Shown: positions 15,855 through 24,092, numbered from the stretch's first letter. The stretch: 64,000 bases of DNA from Pseudomonas huaxiensis (GCF_003231275.1 NZ_QKVL01000004.1:62001-126000); one strand, 5' to 3'. The notes: generated by a model from the sequence alone, not told the origin. Made by a program: numbers and translations.

Positions 15855-17729
15855 ATGAGCCACACCTCGCAGTTCGCCTTGCTCAAGAAACGCCGCTTCT
15901 TGCCCTTCTTCATTACCCAGTCGCTGGGAGCATTCAACGACAACCTGTACAAGCAGTCGTTGATCCTGGCGATCCTCTACAAGCTCAGTATCGGCGGCGA
16001 TGGCTCGATGCTGGTCAACCTCTGTGCACTGCTGTTCATCCTGCCGTTCTTCCTGTTCTCGGCGCTGGCCGGGCAATTCGGCGAGAAGTACACCAAGGAC
16101 GCCCTGATCCGCGCGATCAAATTGGCCGAGGTGGTGATCATGAGCATCGGCGCGGTCGGCTTCCTTTATAACCAGTTGTGGCTGATGCTCGTGGCGTTGT
16201 TCGCCATGGGCACGCACTCGGCGTTGTTCGGTCCGGTGAAGTATTCGATCCTGCCCCAGGCCCTGCGCGAAGAAGAGCTGGTCGGCGGCAACGGCCTGGT
16301 GGAGATGGGCACGTTCCTGGCGATCCTCGCCGGCACCATTGCCGCCGGGGTGATGATGTCCAGCAGCACTTACGCTCCCGTGGTGGCCACTGGCATCGTC
16401 GGCACCGCGGTGCTGGGTTATCTCGCCAGCCGTTCGATTCCCCGCGCAGCCGCGGCATCGCCGGAACTCAAACTGCAATGGAACATCATCGCCCAGACCG
16501 GCGCGACCCTGCGCATGGGCTTGCGCCAGACGCCGGCGGTGTCGCGCTCGATCGTCGGTAACTCGTGGTTCTGGTTTGTCGGGGCGATCTACCTGACGCA
16601 GATCCCGGCGTATGCCCAGGTGTGGATGCACGGTGATGAAACCGTGGTCACGCTGATCCTGACCCTGTTCTCGGTGGGCATCGCCCTCGGCTCACTGCTC
16701 TGCGAGCGCTTGAGCGGACGCAAGGTGGAAATCGGCCTGGTACCGTTCGGCTCGTTCGGCCTGACCCTGTTTGGGCTGCTCTGGTGGTGGCATTCCGGCG
16801 ATATCCCGGCCGGCGCCGCGCCTTATGACTGGTTGGCGCTGCTGGGCATGGCCAAGGCCTGGTGGATTCTGCTGTCGATCGTCGGCCTCGGCGTATTCGG
16901 CGGCTTCTATATCGTGCCGCTGTACGCGCTGATCCAGGCGCGCACCCCGGAAGACCAACGGGCCCGGGTCATCGCCGCGAACAACATCCTCAATGCGCTG
17001 TTCATGGTGGTCTCGGCCATCGTCACCATGGTTCTGCTGGGCGTGGCCGGGCTGGAGATCCCCGAGCTGTTCCTGGTGGTGTCCCTGCTCAATATTGCGG
17101 TGAACGCCTATATCTTCAGCATCGTTCCCGAGTTCAGCATGCGCTTCATGATCTGGCTGCTGAGCCATTCCATGTACCGGGTCAAGCACCGCGACCTGGA
17201 GCAGATCCCGGACGAAGGGGCGGCGCTTCTGGTGTGCAACCACGTGTCGTTTGTCGATGCGTTACTGATCGCGGGTGCGGTGCGTAGGCCGATGCGCTTT
17301 GTCATGTACTACAAGATCTACAACCTGCCGGTGCTGAACTTTATCTTCCGCACCGCCGGCGCCATCCCGATCGCCGGGCGCAGTGAAGACCTCGCCACCT
17401 ACGAGCGGGCGTTCGAGCGGATTGCCGCGTACCTGGAGGACGGTGAGCTGGTGTGCATCTTCCCGGAAGGCAAGCTGACCAGCGACGGTGAGATCGACGA
17501 GTTCAAGGGCGGGATGAAGCTGATTCTGCAGCGCACGCCGGTACCGGTGATTCCGCTGGCGTTGCAGGGGTTGTGGGGGAGTTTCTTCAGCCGCGATCCG
17601 GGCAAGGGCTTCTTCCGACGGTTCTGGTCGCGGGTGACCCTGGTGGCCGGCCCCGCTGTTGCGGGAGAACAGGCGGAGCCGGCGCTGTTGCGCGAACGGG
17701 TAGGGGCGTTGCGCGGCGAGATTCGCTAA
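15855..17729 (+). CDS. MFS transporter fused to a PlsC-type acyltransferase
   Basis: A 624-residue fusion. Residues 1 to about 410 form an MFS domain resembling LplT, the lysophospholipid flippase (FFITQSLGAFNDNLYKQSLI near the start). From about residue 430 follows a glycerolipid acyltransferase with NHVSFVD near 460 (the H-x4-D catalytic motif) and FPEGKLTSDGEI near 535. In E. coli, LplT and Aas are separate, and Aas also has an acyl-ACP synthetase domain; here the synthetase is absent. Likely role: import and re-acylation of lysophospholipids at the inner membrane. The ATG at 15855 gives the family N-terminus; the frame is open much further upstream, overlapping the TDT gene. Confidence 0.88.
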   Translation: MSHTSQFALLKKRRFLPFFITQSLGAFNDNLYKQSLILAILYKLSIGGDGSMLVNLCALLFILPFFLFSALAGQFGEKYTKDALIRAIKLAEVVIMSIGAVGFLYNQLWLMLVALFAMGTHSALFGPVKYSILPQALREEELVGGNGLVEMGTFLAILAGTIAAGVMMSSSTYAPVVATGIVGTAVLGYLASRSIPRAAAASPELKLQWNIIAQTGATLRMGLRQTPAVSRSIVGNSWFWFVGAIYLTQIPAYAQVWMHGDETVVTLILTLFSVGIALGSLLCERLSGRKVEIGLVPFGSFGLTLFGLLWWWHSGDIPAGAAPYDWLALLGMAKAWWILLSIVGLGVFGGFYIVPLYALIQARTPEDQRARVIAANNILNALFMVVSAIVTMVLLGVAGLEIPELFLVVSLLNIAVNAYIFSIVPEFSMRFMIWLLSHSMYRVKHRDLEQIPDEGAALLVCNHVSFVDALLIAGAVRRPMRFVMYYKIYNLPVLNFIFRTAGAIPIAGRSEDLATYERAFERIAAYLEDGELVCIFPEGKLTSDGEIDEFKGGMKLILQRTPVPVIPLALQGLWGSFFSRDPGKGFFRRFWSRVTLVAGPAVAGEQAEPALLRERVGALRGEIR

Positions 17730-17743
17730 CTGACGTGAGCGAA

Positions 17744-17767
17744 GAAGGTCAGCTTGCGCTGACCTTC
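17744..17767. terminator. Hairpin between the convergent MFS-PlsC gene and gdx
   Basis: GAAGGTCAGC-TTGC-GCTGACCTTC forms a 10-bp perfect stem overlapping the last codons of gdx. T runs are weak on both strands, so termination may be inefficient. Confidence 0.5.
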
Positions 17768-18066
17768 AGTCCAATCAGGCCGGCGACGATCAGCGCAACG
17801 CTGAGCAGCCGCACCAGCGCCATGGACTCCCCGAACAGGATGATCCCGGCGATGACCGTCCCCACCGCACCCACGCCGGTCCAGATTGCATAGGCAGTAC
17901 CCAGCGGCAATTCCTTCATGGCAAGACCGAGCAAGCCAAGGCTGACAGCCATGGCGGCGACGGTGAGGGCGGTGGGCAGGGGGCGGGTGAAGCCGTCGGT
18001 GTACTTCAGGCCGACAGCCCAGCCGACTTCGAAAAGGCCGGCGAAAAACAGAATGATCCAGGACAT
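17749..18066 (-). CDS. gdx: Gdx (SugE), guanidinium/H+ exporter of the SMR family
   Basis: A 105-residue, four-span membrane protein. The Gdx signature is visible: the essential Glu13 in [17 protein letters not shown], then [20 protein letters not shown] and [20 protein letters not shown]. Gdx antiporters expel guanidinium in exchange for protons. Placing the start at 18066 (MSWIILFF) leaves room for the guanidine-II riboswitch at 18089-18136; longer starts would read through the riboswitch. The leader makes Gdx, rather than a multidrug SMR pump, the preferred call. Convergent with the MFS-PlsC gene. Confidence 0.93.
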   Translation of the reverse strand: MSWIILFFAGLFEVGWAVGLKYTDGFTRPLPTALTVAAMAVSLGLLGLAMKELPLGTAYAIWTGVGAVGTVIAGIILFGESMALVRLLSVALIVAGLIGLKVSAS

Positions 18067-18088
18067 GCTCGTTACTCCATCAGGTGAT

Positions 18089-18136
18089 GGGGCCGTCCCC
18101 GGATGGTCACGCGGTGCGTCGCGAGGCCGTCCTCGC
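18089..18136 (-). promoter_or_regulatory. Guanidine-II (mini-ykkC) riboswitch controlling gdx
   Basis: On the minus strand two hairpins carry ACGG tetraloops: GCGAGG-ACGG-CCTCGC (18136-18121) and GGGG-ACGG-CCCC (18100-18089), separated by 20 bases. Paired stems with ACGR loops just upstream of a start codon define the guanidine-II class. Downstream, CCATCA-CC-TGATGG (18091-18078) can fold next to the GGAG ribosome-binding site and competes with the 3' side of the second hairpin, which gives a simple translational switch. A TATACT -10-like element lies at 18149-18144, placing transcription start just before hairpin 1. Confidence 0.9.
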
Positions 18137-18216
18137 AGTGCGCAGTATAGTGCACAGTCTTGGTGCGAAGGGCAAACAGGATGTAGGCGGGACCGCAACC
18201 GCGGCCCCGCGCTTCA

Positions 18217-19137
18217 TCAGATGCCTTGCGGAATATCTTCACCGCCCAGCGCTTCGAACAGCGCCGGCAGGAACTCGGTGAAGGTCAGCATCATCAGGGT
18301 GAAGCTGGCATCGAGCTGGCCCAGGGCCTCCTCGCCGCCGTCTTCCTCGGCCTGATCCTGCAGCAGTTCTTCGAACTTCAGGCGCTTGATGACCATCTTG
18401 TCGTCGAGGACGAACGACAGTTTGTCTTGCCAGGCCAGGGACAGTTGCGTGACTTGCTTGCCGGTGCCCAGGTGCAACTGGATCTCGTCGCTGGTCAGGT
18501 CCTGGCGCTTGCAACGGACGATGCCGCCGTCTTCGTGGGTGTCGCGCAGTTCGCATTCGTCCAGGACATAGAAGTCCGGGGCGGCTTTCTGGCTTTTCAC
18601 CCAGTCGGTCATGGTGGCGGTTGGGGCGATCTTCACGGTCACCGGACGCACCGGCAGCGAGCCCATCACTTCACGCAGGGTCGACAGCAGGTCTTCGGCA
18701 CGCTTGGCGCTGGCCGAGTTGACCAGTACCAGGCCCAGCTTCGGCGCGATGGCGGCGAAGACCATGGCGCGGCGGATAAAGGCACGCGGCAGGAAGGCCT
18801 GGATGATCTCGTCCTTGATCTGGTCGCGTTCCTTCTTGTAGACCTTGCGCATCTGCTCGGCCTCGATCTCTTCGACCTTCTCCTTGACCGCGTCGCGCAC
18901 GACGCTGCCGGGCAGGATGCGCTCTTCCTTGCGCGCAGCGATCAGCAGGAAGTCACCACTGACGTGCACCAGTGGCGCGTCTTCGCCTTTGCCGAAGGGG
19001 GCGACAAAACCGTAGGTGGTCAACTCCTGGCTGGCGCATGGGCGAGCGGGCTTGGTGGCCAGTGCAGTTTCCAGTGCTTCGGCATCGAACGGGATGTCCT
19101 GGGTCAGGCGGTAGCTCAGCAGGTTTTTGAACCACAT
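18217..19137 (-). CDS. rdgC: RdgC, recombination-associated protein
   Basis: A 306-residue ring-forming DNA-binding protein that inhibits RecA-mediated strand exchange. The start [18 protein letters not shown] is the family N-terminus. Further marks are [22 protein letters not shown] split over the middle region and [18 protein letters not shown] near the C-terminus. The ATG at 19137 was chosen over an in-frame GTG at 19149 because the GAGGAG element is too close to the latter. tRNA genes lie upstream on the other strand. Confidence 0.95.
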   Translation of the reverse strand: MWFKNLLSYRLTQDIPFDAEALETALATKPARPCASQELTTYGFVAPFGKGEDAPLVHVSGDFLLIAARKEERILPGSVVRDAVKEKVEEIEAEQMRKVYKKERDQIKDEIIQAFLPRAFIRRAMVFAAIAPKLGLVLVNSASAKRAEDLLSTLREVMGSLPVRPVTVKIAPTATMTDWVKSQKAAPDFYVLDECELRDTHEDGGIVRCKRQDLTSDEIQLHLGTGKQVTQLSLAWQDKLSFVLDDKMVIKRLKFEELLQDQAEEDGGEEALGQLDASFTLMMLTFTEFLPALFEALGGEDIPQGI

Positions 19138-19247
19138 GGGGCGGATCACTCCTCTCTATATAAGGGGGGCATTATTCTCCGAGGGAGCCGCTGAGGCCAA
19201 CCCCGCTAAGTCGTTGGAACGCCTGAAAAAATTTTTTCAAAAAGTGC

Positions 19248-19276
19248 TTTACAGACCTTGGGGTGCTCCGTAGAAT
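19248..19276 (+). promoter_or_regulatory. Sigma70 promoter of the tRNA-Val/tRNA-Asp operon
   Basis: TTTACA at 19248-19253 and TAGAAT at 19271-19276 with exactly 17 bases between them. An A/T-rich tract upstream (19226-19243) looks like an UP element. The GC-rich GCGCGCC after the -10 resembles a stringent-response discriminator, as usual for stable RNA promoters. Confidence 0.8.
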
Positions 19277-19296
19277 GCGCGCCACACCGAGACGAA

Positions 19297-19372
19297 GGGT
19301 GATTAGCTCAGCCGGGAGAGCATCTGCCTTACAAGCAGAGGGTCGGCGGTTCGATCCCGTCATCACCCACCA
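19297..19372 (+). tRNA. tRNA-Val (anticodon TAC)
   Basis: A 76-nt cloverleaf. The acceptor stem GGGTGAT pairs with ATCACCC, followed by encoded ACCA. The D-arm contains AGCTCAGCCGGGAGAGC, the anticodon loop reads CTTACAA with TAC at 19330-19332, and the T-loop GGTTCGATCC is canonical. It is the first gene of a two-tRNA transcript. Confidence 0.97.
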
Positions 19373-19385
19373 CTCAGTGTTAAGC

Positions 19386-19462
19386 GCAGCGGTAGTTCAG
19401 TCGGTTAGAATACCGGCCTGTCACGCCGGGGGTCGCGGGTTCGAGTCCCGTCCGCTGCGCCA
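19386..19462 (+). tRNA. tRNA-Asp (anticodon GTC)
   Basis: A 77-nt cloverleaf starting GCAGCGG and ending CCGCTGC-G-CCA. The anticodon loop contains CTGTCAC with GTC at 19420-19422, and the T-arm has GGGTTCGAGTCCC. It follows tRNA-Val by 13 bases and is ended by the terminator at 19507. Confidence 0.97.
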
Positions 19463-19506
19463 TATTCAACTTCCAGGGCCCACTGAACACCCGGAAGTTA
19501 CAAAGG

Positions 19507-19531
19507 AAGCGACCTTAGGGTCGCTTTTTTT
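19507..19531 (+). terminator. Terminator of the tRNA operon
   Basis: AAGCGACC-TTAG-GGTCGCTT followed by a run of T residues; a classic intrinsic terminator 44 bp after tRNA-Asp. Confidence 0.93.
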
Positions 19532-19577
19532 GTGCCCACGATTTCTTCGGCATCCCATGCCACGCCTTGGTGCGCCG

Positions 19578-19594
19578 CTCACCATCACGGTGCA
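19578..19594. promoter_or_regulatory. NtrC-like enhancer site upstream of the nitrate reductase gene
   Basis: CTCACC-ATCAC-GGTGCA matches 10 of 12 conserved bases of the NtrC site TGCACC-N5-GGTGCA. It lies about 70 bp upstream of the -24 element at 19650, a normal distance for an enhancer. Binding is inferred. Confidence 0.6.
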
Positions 19595-19647
19595 GCGATT
19601 TCCTCACGACAGACCGCCAAGCCCCATGAATCAGGGCTTCGGGCACT

Positions 19648-19664
19648 CTGGCGCGCCCCTTGCT
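19648..19664 (+). promoter_or_regulatory. Sigma54 (RpoN) promoter of the nitrate reductase gene
   Basis: CTGGCGCGCCCCTTGCT has GG at 19650-19651 and GC at 19662-19663, the required 10-base gap, and a near-consensus -24 (TGGC-CG) and -12 (TTGCT). Transcription should begin near 19675, just before the first leader hairpin. Confidence 0.85.
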
Positions 19665-19679
19665 TTCACCTGCTCATCA

Positions 19680-19768
19680 GGCAATCAACGTCGATTGCCC
19701 CGTTCACGACAAAGGCGCCGTGCTGCTTCCCCTGTTTTTCAGGGCGGAGCGGCAGGGCGCCTTTTTGT
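19680..19768 (+). promoter_or_regulatory. ANTAR (NasT-type) antitermination leader of the nitrate reductase gene
   Basis: Two hairpins with hexaloops showing A at position 1 and G at position 4, the ANTAR recognition code. P1 is GGCAATC-AACGTC-GATTGCC (19680-19699). P2 is CACGAC-AAAGGC-GCCGTG (19705-19722, one A.C mismatch). The P2 loop and 3' strand (AAGGCGCC, 19712-19719) are also the 5' arm of an intrinsic terminator that closes with GGCGCCTT (19756-19763) and a T run. P2 and the terminator are therefore mutually exclusive, so binding of a NasT-like protein would permit read-through. Confidence 0.88.
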
Positions 19769-19798
19769 TTTTGTGCAAAAGGCAGGGGAGTCAGGGTC

Positions 19799-22700
19799 AT
19801 GACCAGCACGACGGTGCGCAGTGTCTGTCCGTATTGCGGTGTCGGTTGCGGCATCGTCATGAGCGTGACCGACAACCGGGTGACCAAGGTCAGCGGTGAC
19901 AAGCAGCACCCGAGCAATTTCGGCCGGCTCTGCACCAAAGGGCTGAGCTGCCATCAGCCGCTGCGCGAGTCCGGGCGCATGGAATGGGCGTTTCTGCGCG
20001 ATCAGCGCCAGCGCGACCCGGTGCGTCTGGGGATTGAGCAGGCCATCGAACAGACCGCCCGCCGCCTTCGCGCAATCATCGACCGCGACGGCCCGGACGC
20101 CGTGGCGTTGTATGTGTCCGGGCAGATGTCGCTGGAAGCCCAGTACCTGGCGAACAAGCTGGTGAAGGGCTTTATCCGCAGCCGGCATATCGAGTCCAAC
20201 TCGCGCCTGTGCATGGCCAGCGCTGGCAGCGGCTACAAGTTGTCGCTGGGCGCTGACGGCCCACCGGGCAGCTATCAGGATTTCGAGCACGCCGAGGTGT
20301 TCTTCGTCATCGGCGCCAATATGGCCGACTGTCATCCGATTCTTTTTTTGCGCCTGCTCGACCGGCTCAAGGCCGGCGCTCGGCTGATCGTCGTCGATCC
20401 GCGGCGTAGCGCCACCGCCGACAAGGCCAACCTGTTTCTGCAGATCCGCCCCGGCACCGACCTCGCCCTGATCAACGGCCTGCTGCACCTGCTGCACGAA
20501 AACGGTCACACCGATAACGAGTTCATCGCCCGCTACACCGAGGGCTGGGACGAAATGCCGGCCTTCCTCGCCGATTACACGCCGGCACGGGTTGCTGAAA
20601 TCACCGGTTTGGCCGAAGCCGATATCCGCCAGGCCGCCGCCTGGATCGGTGCGGCGAAGGACTGGATGAGCTGCTGGACCATGGGCCTCAACCAGAGCAT
20701 CCATGGCACCTGGCACACCAATGCGCTGTGCAATCTGCACCTGGCAACCGGAACGATTTGCCGTCCCGGCAGCGGACCGTTCTCGCTGACCGGCCAGCCC
20801 AATGCCATGGGCGGGCGGGAAATGGGCTACATGGGCCCCGGCCTTCCCGGACAGCGTTCGGCGTTGGTCGAGGCCGACCGGCAGTTTGTCGAAGGTCTCT
20901 GGAACATTGCGCCGGGCAGCCTGCGCGCCGAAGGCGGCGAGGGCACCATCGGCCTGTTCGAGCAGATGGCGGCGGGCGAGGTGAAGGCCTGCTGGATCAT
21001 CTGCAGCAACCCGGTGGCCAGTGTCGCCAACCGCCAGGGGGTGATCGACGGCCTGCGCGCGGCGGAACTGGTGATCAGCCAGGACGCTTTTCTCGACACC
21101 GAAACCAACCGTTACGCCGACATCCTTCTTCCCGCCGCGCTGTGGGCCGAATCCGAAGGCGTGATGATCAACTCCGAACGCAACCTGACCCTCACCGCCA
21201 AGGCGGTGGATGCCCCTGGCGATAGCCTGCCGGACTGGCAGATCATCGCCCGGGTGGCTTGTGCCATGGGCTACGCCGAGGGTTTCAGCTATGCCAGCGC
21301 CGAAGCGGTATTCGAGGAAATCCGCCAGGCCTGGAACCCGGCAACCGGCTACGACCTGCGCGGTCTCGATTATCAGCAACTGCGAGAAGGCCCGCGGCAA
21401 TGGCCGTGCGAGCCGGGGCGGGCCGACAGCCGCAGCCCGCTGCGCTACCTCAATGACGGCCTGAGCCAGACGCCACGCGACGGTGTCGATGGTGAACGCC
21501 CGGCCATCGTTTTTGCTACCGCCAGTGGCAAGGCCCGTTTCTTCGCCCGGCCATGGTTGCCGCCGTCCGAATTACCGGACGAGTCCTACCCGCTGGTGCT
21601 CAACACCGGCCGCGTCCAGCACCAGTGGCACACCCTGACCAAGACCGGCAAGGTCGCCAGCCTGAACAAGCTCGAGCCTGGGCCGTTCCTCGAAATCAAC
21701 CCCGAAGACGCCGCCGCCTTGGGCATTGCCGACAAGGACCAGGTGAAAGTCAGCTCCCGCCGCGGCCAGGCCGTGCTGCCAGCGCGGATCAGCGCGCGGG
21801 TCCTGGCGGGCAACTGCTTTGCGCCGTTTCACTGGAACGACCTGTATGGCGAGCAACTGGCGATCAACGCCGTGACCTGCGATGCCGTGGACCCGATTTC
21901 CCTGCAGCCGGCGTTCAAGCACTGCGCCGTGGCCCTGACCCGGGTCAGCGGCGAGCGCATCGATGCACTTCAACTGAATCCCGTCATTACCAAGGAGGCC
22001 GGGCTGATGCCGACCGACACCTTGCGCCAGGTCCTGGGCCTGGGTGCGCCCCCTGCTTTGGCCCTGGCCGAAAGCGAACAGCAGTATTTGCACGGCTTCC
22101 TGCTCGGGCTTGGTGCGGCGACGCCCGTTGGTGTGCCGGTACTGCCCGCCAATGCGCCCCTCGCCCCGGCGCGGCGCCTGTTTGTCGATGGGCTGCTGGC
22201 CGGGATGTATTCCCGCAGTGAGGCGTCGACCAGCAGCGCGCTAGCGGCGATCGAGCAAAAGCCCTCGCATCTGGTGCTCTGGGCTTCCCAGACCGGCAAC
22301 AGCCAGACCCTCGCCGAGCGTTGCGCCAGCCACCTGCGGGAGGCGGGGCTGAGCGTGCACCTGGACTGCATGGAAGCGGCGAAGCCGGCGCAGGTCGGCG
22401 AAGCGGCCAGTCTGCTGTTGATCACCAGCACCTTCGGCGATGGCGAAGCGCCCGACAGCGCCACCAGCTTCTGGCAGGCGCTGCAGGATGACGCCGCCTG
22501 GGCGAAGCGGCCTTATGCGGTGCTGGCCCTGGGCGACTCCAGCTACGACCAGTTCTGCGGTTTCGGGCGAAAACTGGATCAGCGTCTGACCGAACTGGGT
22601 GGCGAGCGCCTGCTGGAACGGGTCGATTGCGAGCCGGATTTCGATGAGCCCTTCGCCAGTTGGCTGCAGGCGCTGACGGCCAAACTCGCCGAAGCGCCGA

Positions 22701-23818
22701 TGCCGATGCCGATGCCGATGCCGGTGCCGGTCGCCGAGGTGGCAAAGCCTGCGTTCGGCAAAAACCATCCGCTGCCCGCGCAGTTGCTGGAAAACCGCGT
22801 GCTCAATGGGCCGGGGGCGAGCAAGGAAACCCGGCAGCTTGTGTTCGATCTTGGCGACAGCGGGCTGAGTTACCAGGCGGGCGATGCGCTGGGTGTCTGG
22901 CCGCGCAACTGTCCGCAACTGGTGGAGGAGTTCCTGCGCTGTAGCGGGCTGGACGGTGATGCCGTGGTCAACCTCAAGGAACCGATGCCGCTGGCTGTTG
23001 CGTTGGGCGAGCATCTGGATATCACCCGCATCACGCCGCAGGTATTGGCCAAAGTGTCCGGGTTGCCCGCTGGCAAGGCCGAATTGAATGACTGGCTCTG
23101 GGGACGGCAGTTGGTCGATCTGCTCGCCGAATTTCCCTTGAACCTTTCCCTGGCGGAGTGGCTGGCGCTGCTCAAACCATTGCAGCCGCGGCTGTATTCC
23201 ATCAGTTCCAGTCCAAAGCTGCACCCGACGCAGGTGCATCTGACCATGTCCACCGTGCGCTTCGGTCAGCGCAAAGGGGTTTGCTCCAGCTACCTCGCGG
23301 ATCGCGCCGAGAACCTGAGGGTGCAGATTTTCCCGCAGCCGTCGGCGAGTTTTCGGTTGCCGGCGGATGATGGCGTGCCGGTGATCATGATCGGCCCCGG
23401 CACCGGGATTGCGCCGTTTCGCGCGTTTCTGCAGGAGCGGGAGGCGCGGCAGGCCAAGGGGCGTAACTGGCTGTTCTTCGGTGAGCAGCGAGAGGCCTGT
23501 GATTTCTACTACCGCGATGAACTGATGGCGTGGTGTGACAGTGGTGTTCTGACCCGACTGGACACGGCGTTTTCGCGGGATCAAGCGGAAAAGGTCTACG
23601 TGCAACAGCGCATGCGTGAACACGGCGCGCTGTTGTGGCAATGGCTGGAGGAGGGCGCCTGCTTCTATGTGTGTGGTGATGGGGCGCGGATGGCCAAGGA
23701 TGTGGATGCCGCGCTGAAAGAGGTGATTGCCGTGCAGGGTGGGATGAGTGCCGAGGATGCCGCGCTCTATGTGGCGCAGATGGGGCGGGACAAGCGTTAT
23801 CTGCGGGATGTCTATTGA
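19799..23818 (+). CDS. nasA: Assimilatory nitrate reductase fused to a CysJ-type NADPH flavoprotein
   Basis: A 1339-residue cytoplasmic protein. The N-terminus VCPYCGVGCGIVMSV carries the 4Fe-4S cysteines, followed by the Mo-bis-MGD nitrate reductase domain to about residue 790 (for example CRPGSGPFSLTGQPNAMGGR). From about 820 a flavodoxin FMN domain (LWASQTGNSQTLAERC), then an FAD domain (RLYSISSSPKLHPTQ near 1135), an NADPH site (GPGTGIAPFRAFLQE near 1198), and the CysJ-type end KRYLRDVY. Separate electron-transfer subunits are thus unnecessary. A Met-Pro-rich linker (about residues 967-978) is coded by hexanucleotide repeats. The ATG at 19799 follows the leader terminator. nirBD is the next operon. 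Confidence 0.93.
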   Translation: MTSTTVRSVCPYCGVGCGIVMSVTDNRVTKVSGDKQHPSNFGRLCTKGLSCHQPLRESGRMEWAFLRDQRQRDPVRLGIEQAIEQTARRLRAIIDRDGPDAVALYVSGQMSLEAQYLANKLVKGFIRSRHIESNSRLCMASAGSGYKLSLGADGPPGSYQDFEHAEVFFVIGANMADCHPILFLRLLDRLKAGARLIVVDPRRSATADKANLFLQIRPGTDLALINGLLHLLHENGHTDNEFIARYTEGWDEMPAFLADYTPARVAEITGLAEADIRQAAAWIGAAKDWMSCWTMGLNQSIHGTWHTNALCNLHLATGTICRPGSGPFSLTGQPNAMGGREMGYMGPGLPGQRSALVEADRQFVEGLWNIAPGSLRAEGGEGTIGLFEQMAAGEVKACWIICSNPVASVANRQGVIDGLRAAELVISQDAFLDTETNRYADILLPAALWAESEGVMINSERNLTLTAKAVDAPGDSLPDWQIIARVACAMGYAEGFSYASAEAVFEEIRQAWNPATGYDLRGLDYQQLREGPRQWPCEPGRADSRSPLRYLNDGLSQTPRDGVDGERPAIVFATASGKARFFARPWLPPSELPDESYPLVLNTGRVQHQWHTLTKTGKVASLNKLEPGPFLEINPEDAAALGIADKDQVKVSSRRGQAVLPARISARVLAGNCFAPFHWNDLYGEQLAINAVTCDAVDPISLQPAFKHCAVALTRVSGERIDALQLNPVITKEAGLMPTDTLRQVLGLGAPPALALAESEQQYLHGFLLGLGAATPVGVPVLPANAPLAPARRLFVDGLLAGMYSRSEASTSSALAAIEQKPSHLVLWASQTGNSQTLAERCASHLREAGLSVHLDCMEAAKPAQVGEAASLLLITSTFGDGEAPDSATSFWQALQDDAAWAKRPYAVLALGDSSYDQFCGFGRKLDQRLTELGGERLLERVDCEPDFDEPFASWLQALTAKLAEAPMPMPMPMPVPVAEVAKPAFGKNHPLPAQLLENRVLNGPGASKETRQLVFDLGDSGLSYQAGDALGVWPRNCPQLVEEFLRCSGLDGDAVVNLKEPMPLAVALGEHLDITRITPQVLAKVSGLPAGKAELNDWLWGRQLVDLLAEFPLNLSLAEWLALLKPLQPRLYSISSSPKLHPTQVHLTMSTVRFGQRKGVCSSYLADRAENLRVQIFPQPSASFRLPADDGVPVIMIGPGTGIAPFRAFLQEREARQAKGRNWLFFGEQREACDFYYRDELMAWCDSGVLTRLDTAFSRDQAEKVYVQQRMREHGALLWQWLEEGACFYVCGDGARMAKDVDAALKEVIAVQGGMSAEDAALYVAQMGRDKRYLRDVY
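22696..22731 (+). repeat. Hexanucleotide tandem repeat within the nitrate reductase gene
   Basis: Four GCCGAT units followed by two GCCGGT units, six in all and in frame, encoding a Met-Pro and Val-Pro linker between the flavodoxin and FAD/NADPH parts. Each unit adds two residues, so slippage changes linker length without a frameshift. Confidence 0.85.
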
Positions 23819-23846
23819 GGCCTCACGGCAGCTCAGCCGGGCCGAC

Positions 23847-23873
23847 TCTGTAGGAGCGAGCTTGCTCGCGAAG
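23847..23873. repeat. Single REP element
   Basis: CTGTAGGAGCGAGCTTGCTC and the following GCGA are the REP core, present here without an inverted partner. It sits between the nitrate reductase stop and the nirB promoter. Confidence 0.8.
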
Positions 23874-23905
23874 CAGCCCCATTAGAGTTCACCCCCGGAA
23901 TGAAT

Positions 23906-23922
23906 TGCACCAGCGTGGTTCG
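23906..23922. promoter_or_regulatory. NtrC-like enhancer site upstream of nirB
   Basis: TGCACC-AGCGT-GGTTCG matches the left half-site fully and the right half in 3 of 6 bases. It is about 55 bp upstream of the -24 element. It is weaker than the site before the nitrate reductase gene, but its spacing to the sigma54 promoter is similar. Confidence 0.5.
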
Positions 23923-23963
23923 ATTTCCCCACGGTTTCACTGCAATTTCCCTGATTTCCCCAC

Positions 23964-23980
23964 TTGGCACACTCCCTGCT
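23964..23980 (+). promoter_or_regulatory. Sigma54 (RpoN) promoter of nirBD
   Basis: TTGGCACACTCCCTGCT has GG at 23966-23967 and GC at 23978-23979 and a perfect TTGGCAC -24 element. Start of transcription is expected near 23991, 12 bases before leader hairpin P1. Confidence 0.88.
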
Positions 23981-24002
23981 TTTACAACTCCACAACGTCC
24001 CG

Positions 24003-24092
24003 GGTGGTCAACGTCGATCACCGCTACGGACTACATAACGATTCAAGACCAGGCAAAGGCGCCTGGAGCTTCGGCTCCAGGCGCCTTTTTTT
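24003..24092 (+). promoter_or_regulatory. ANTAR (NasT-type) antitermination leader of nirBD
   Basis: P1 GGTGGTC-AACGTC-GATCACC (24003-24022, one G.U pair) and P2 CCAGGC-AAAGGC-GCCTGG (24049-24066, perfect) present hexaloops identical to those of the nitrate reductase leader. P2 overlaps the 5' arm of a very strong terminator: a 14-bp perfect stem (24056-24069 with 24074-24087), TTCG loop, then a T run. The P1-P2 spacer is 26 bases against 5 in the other leader. Confidence 0.92.
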
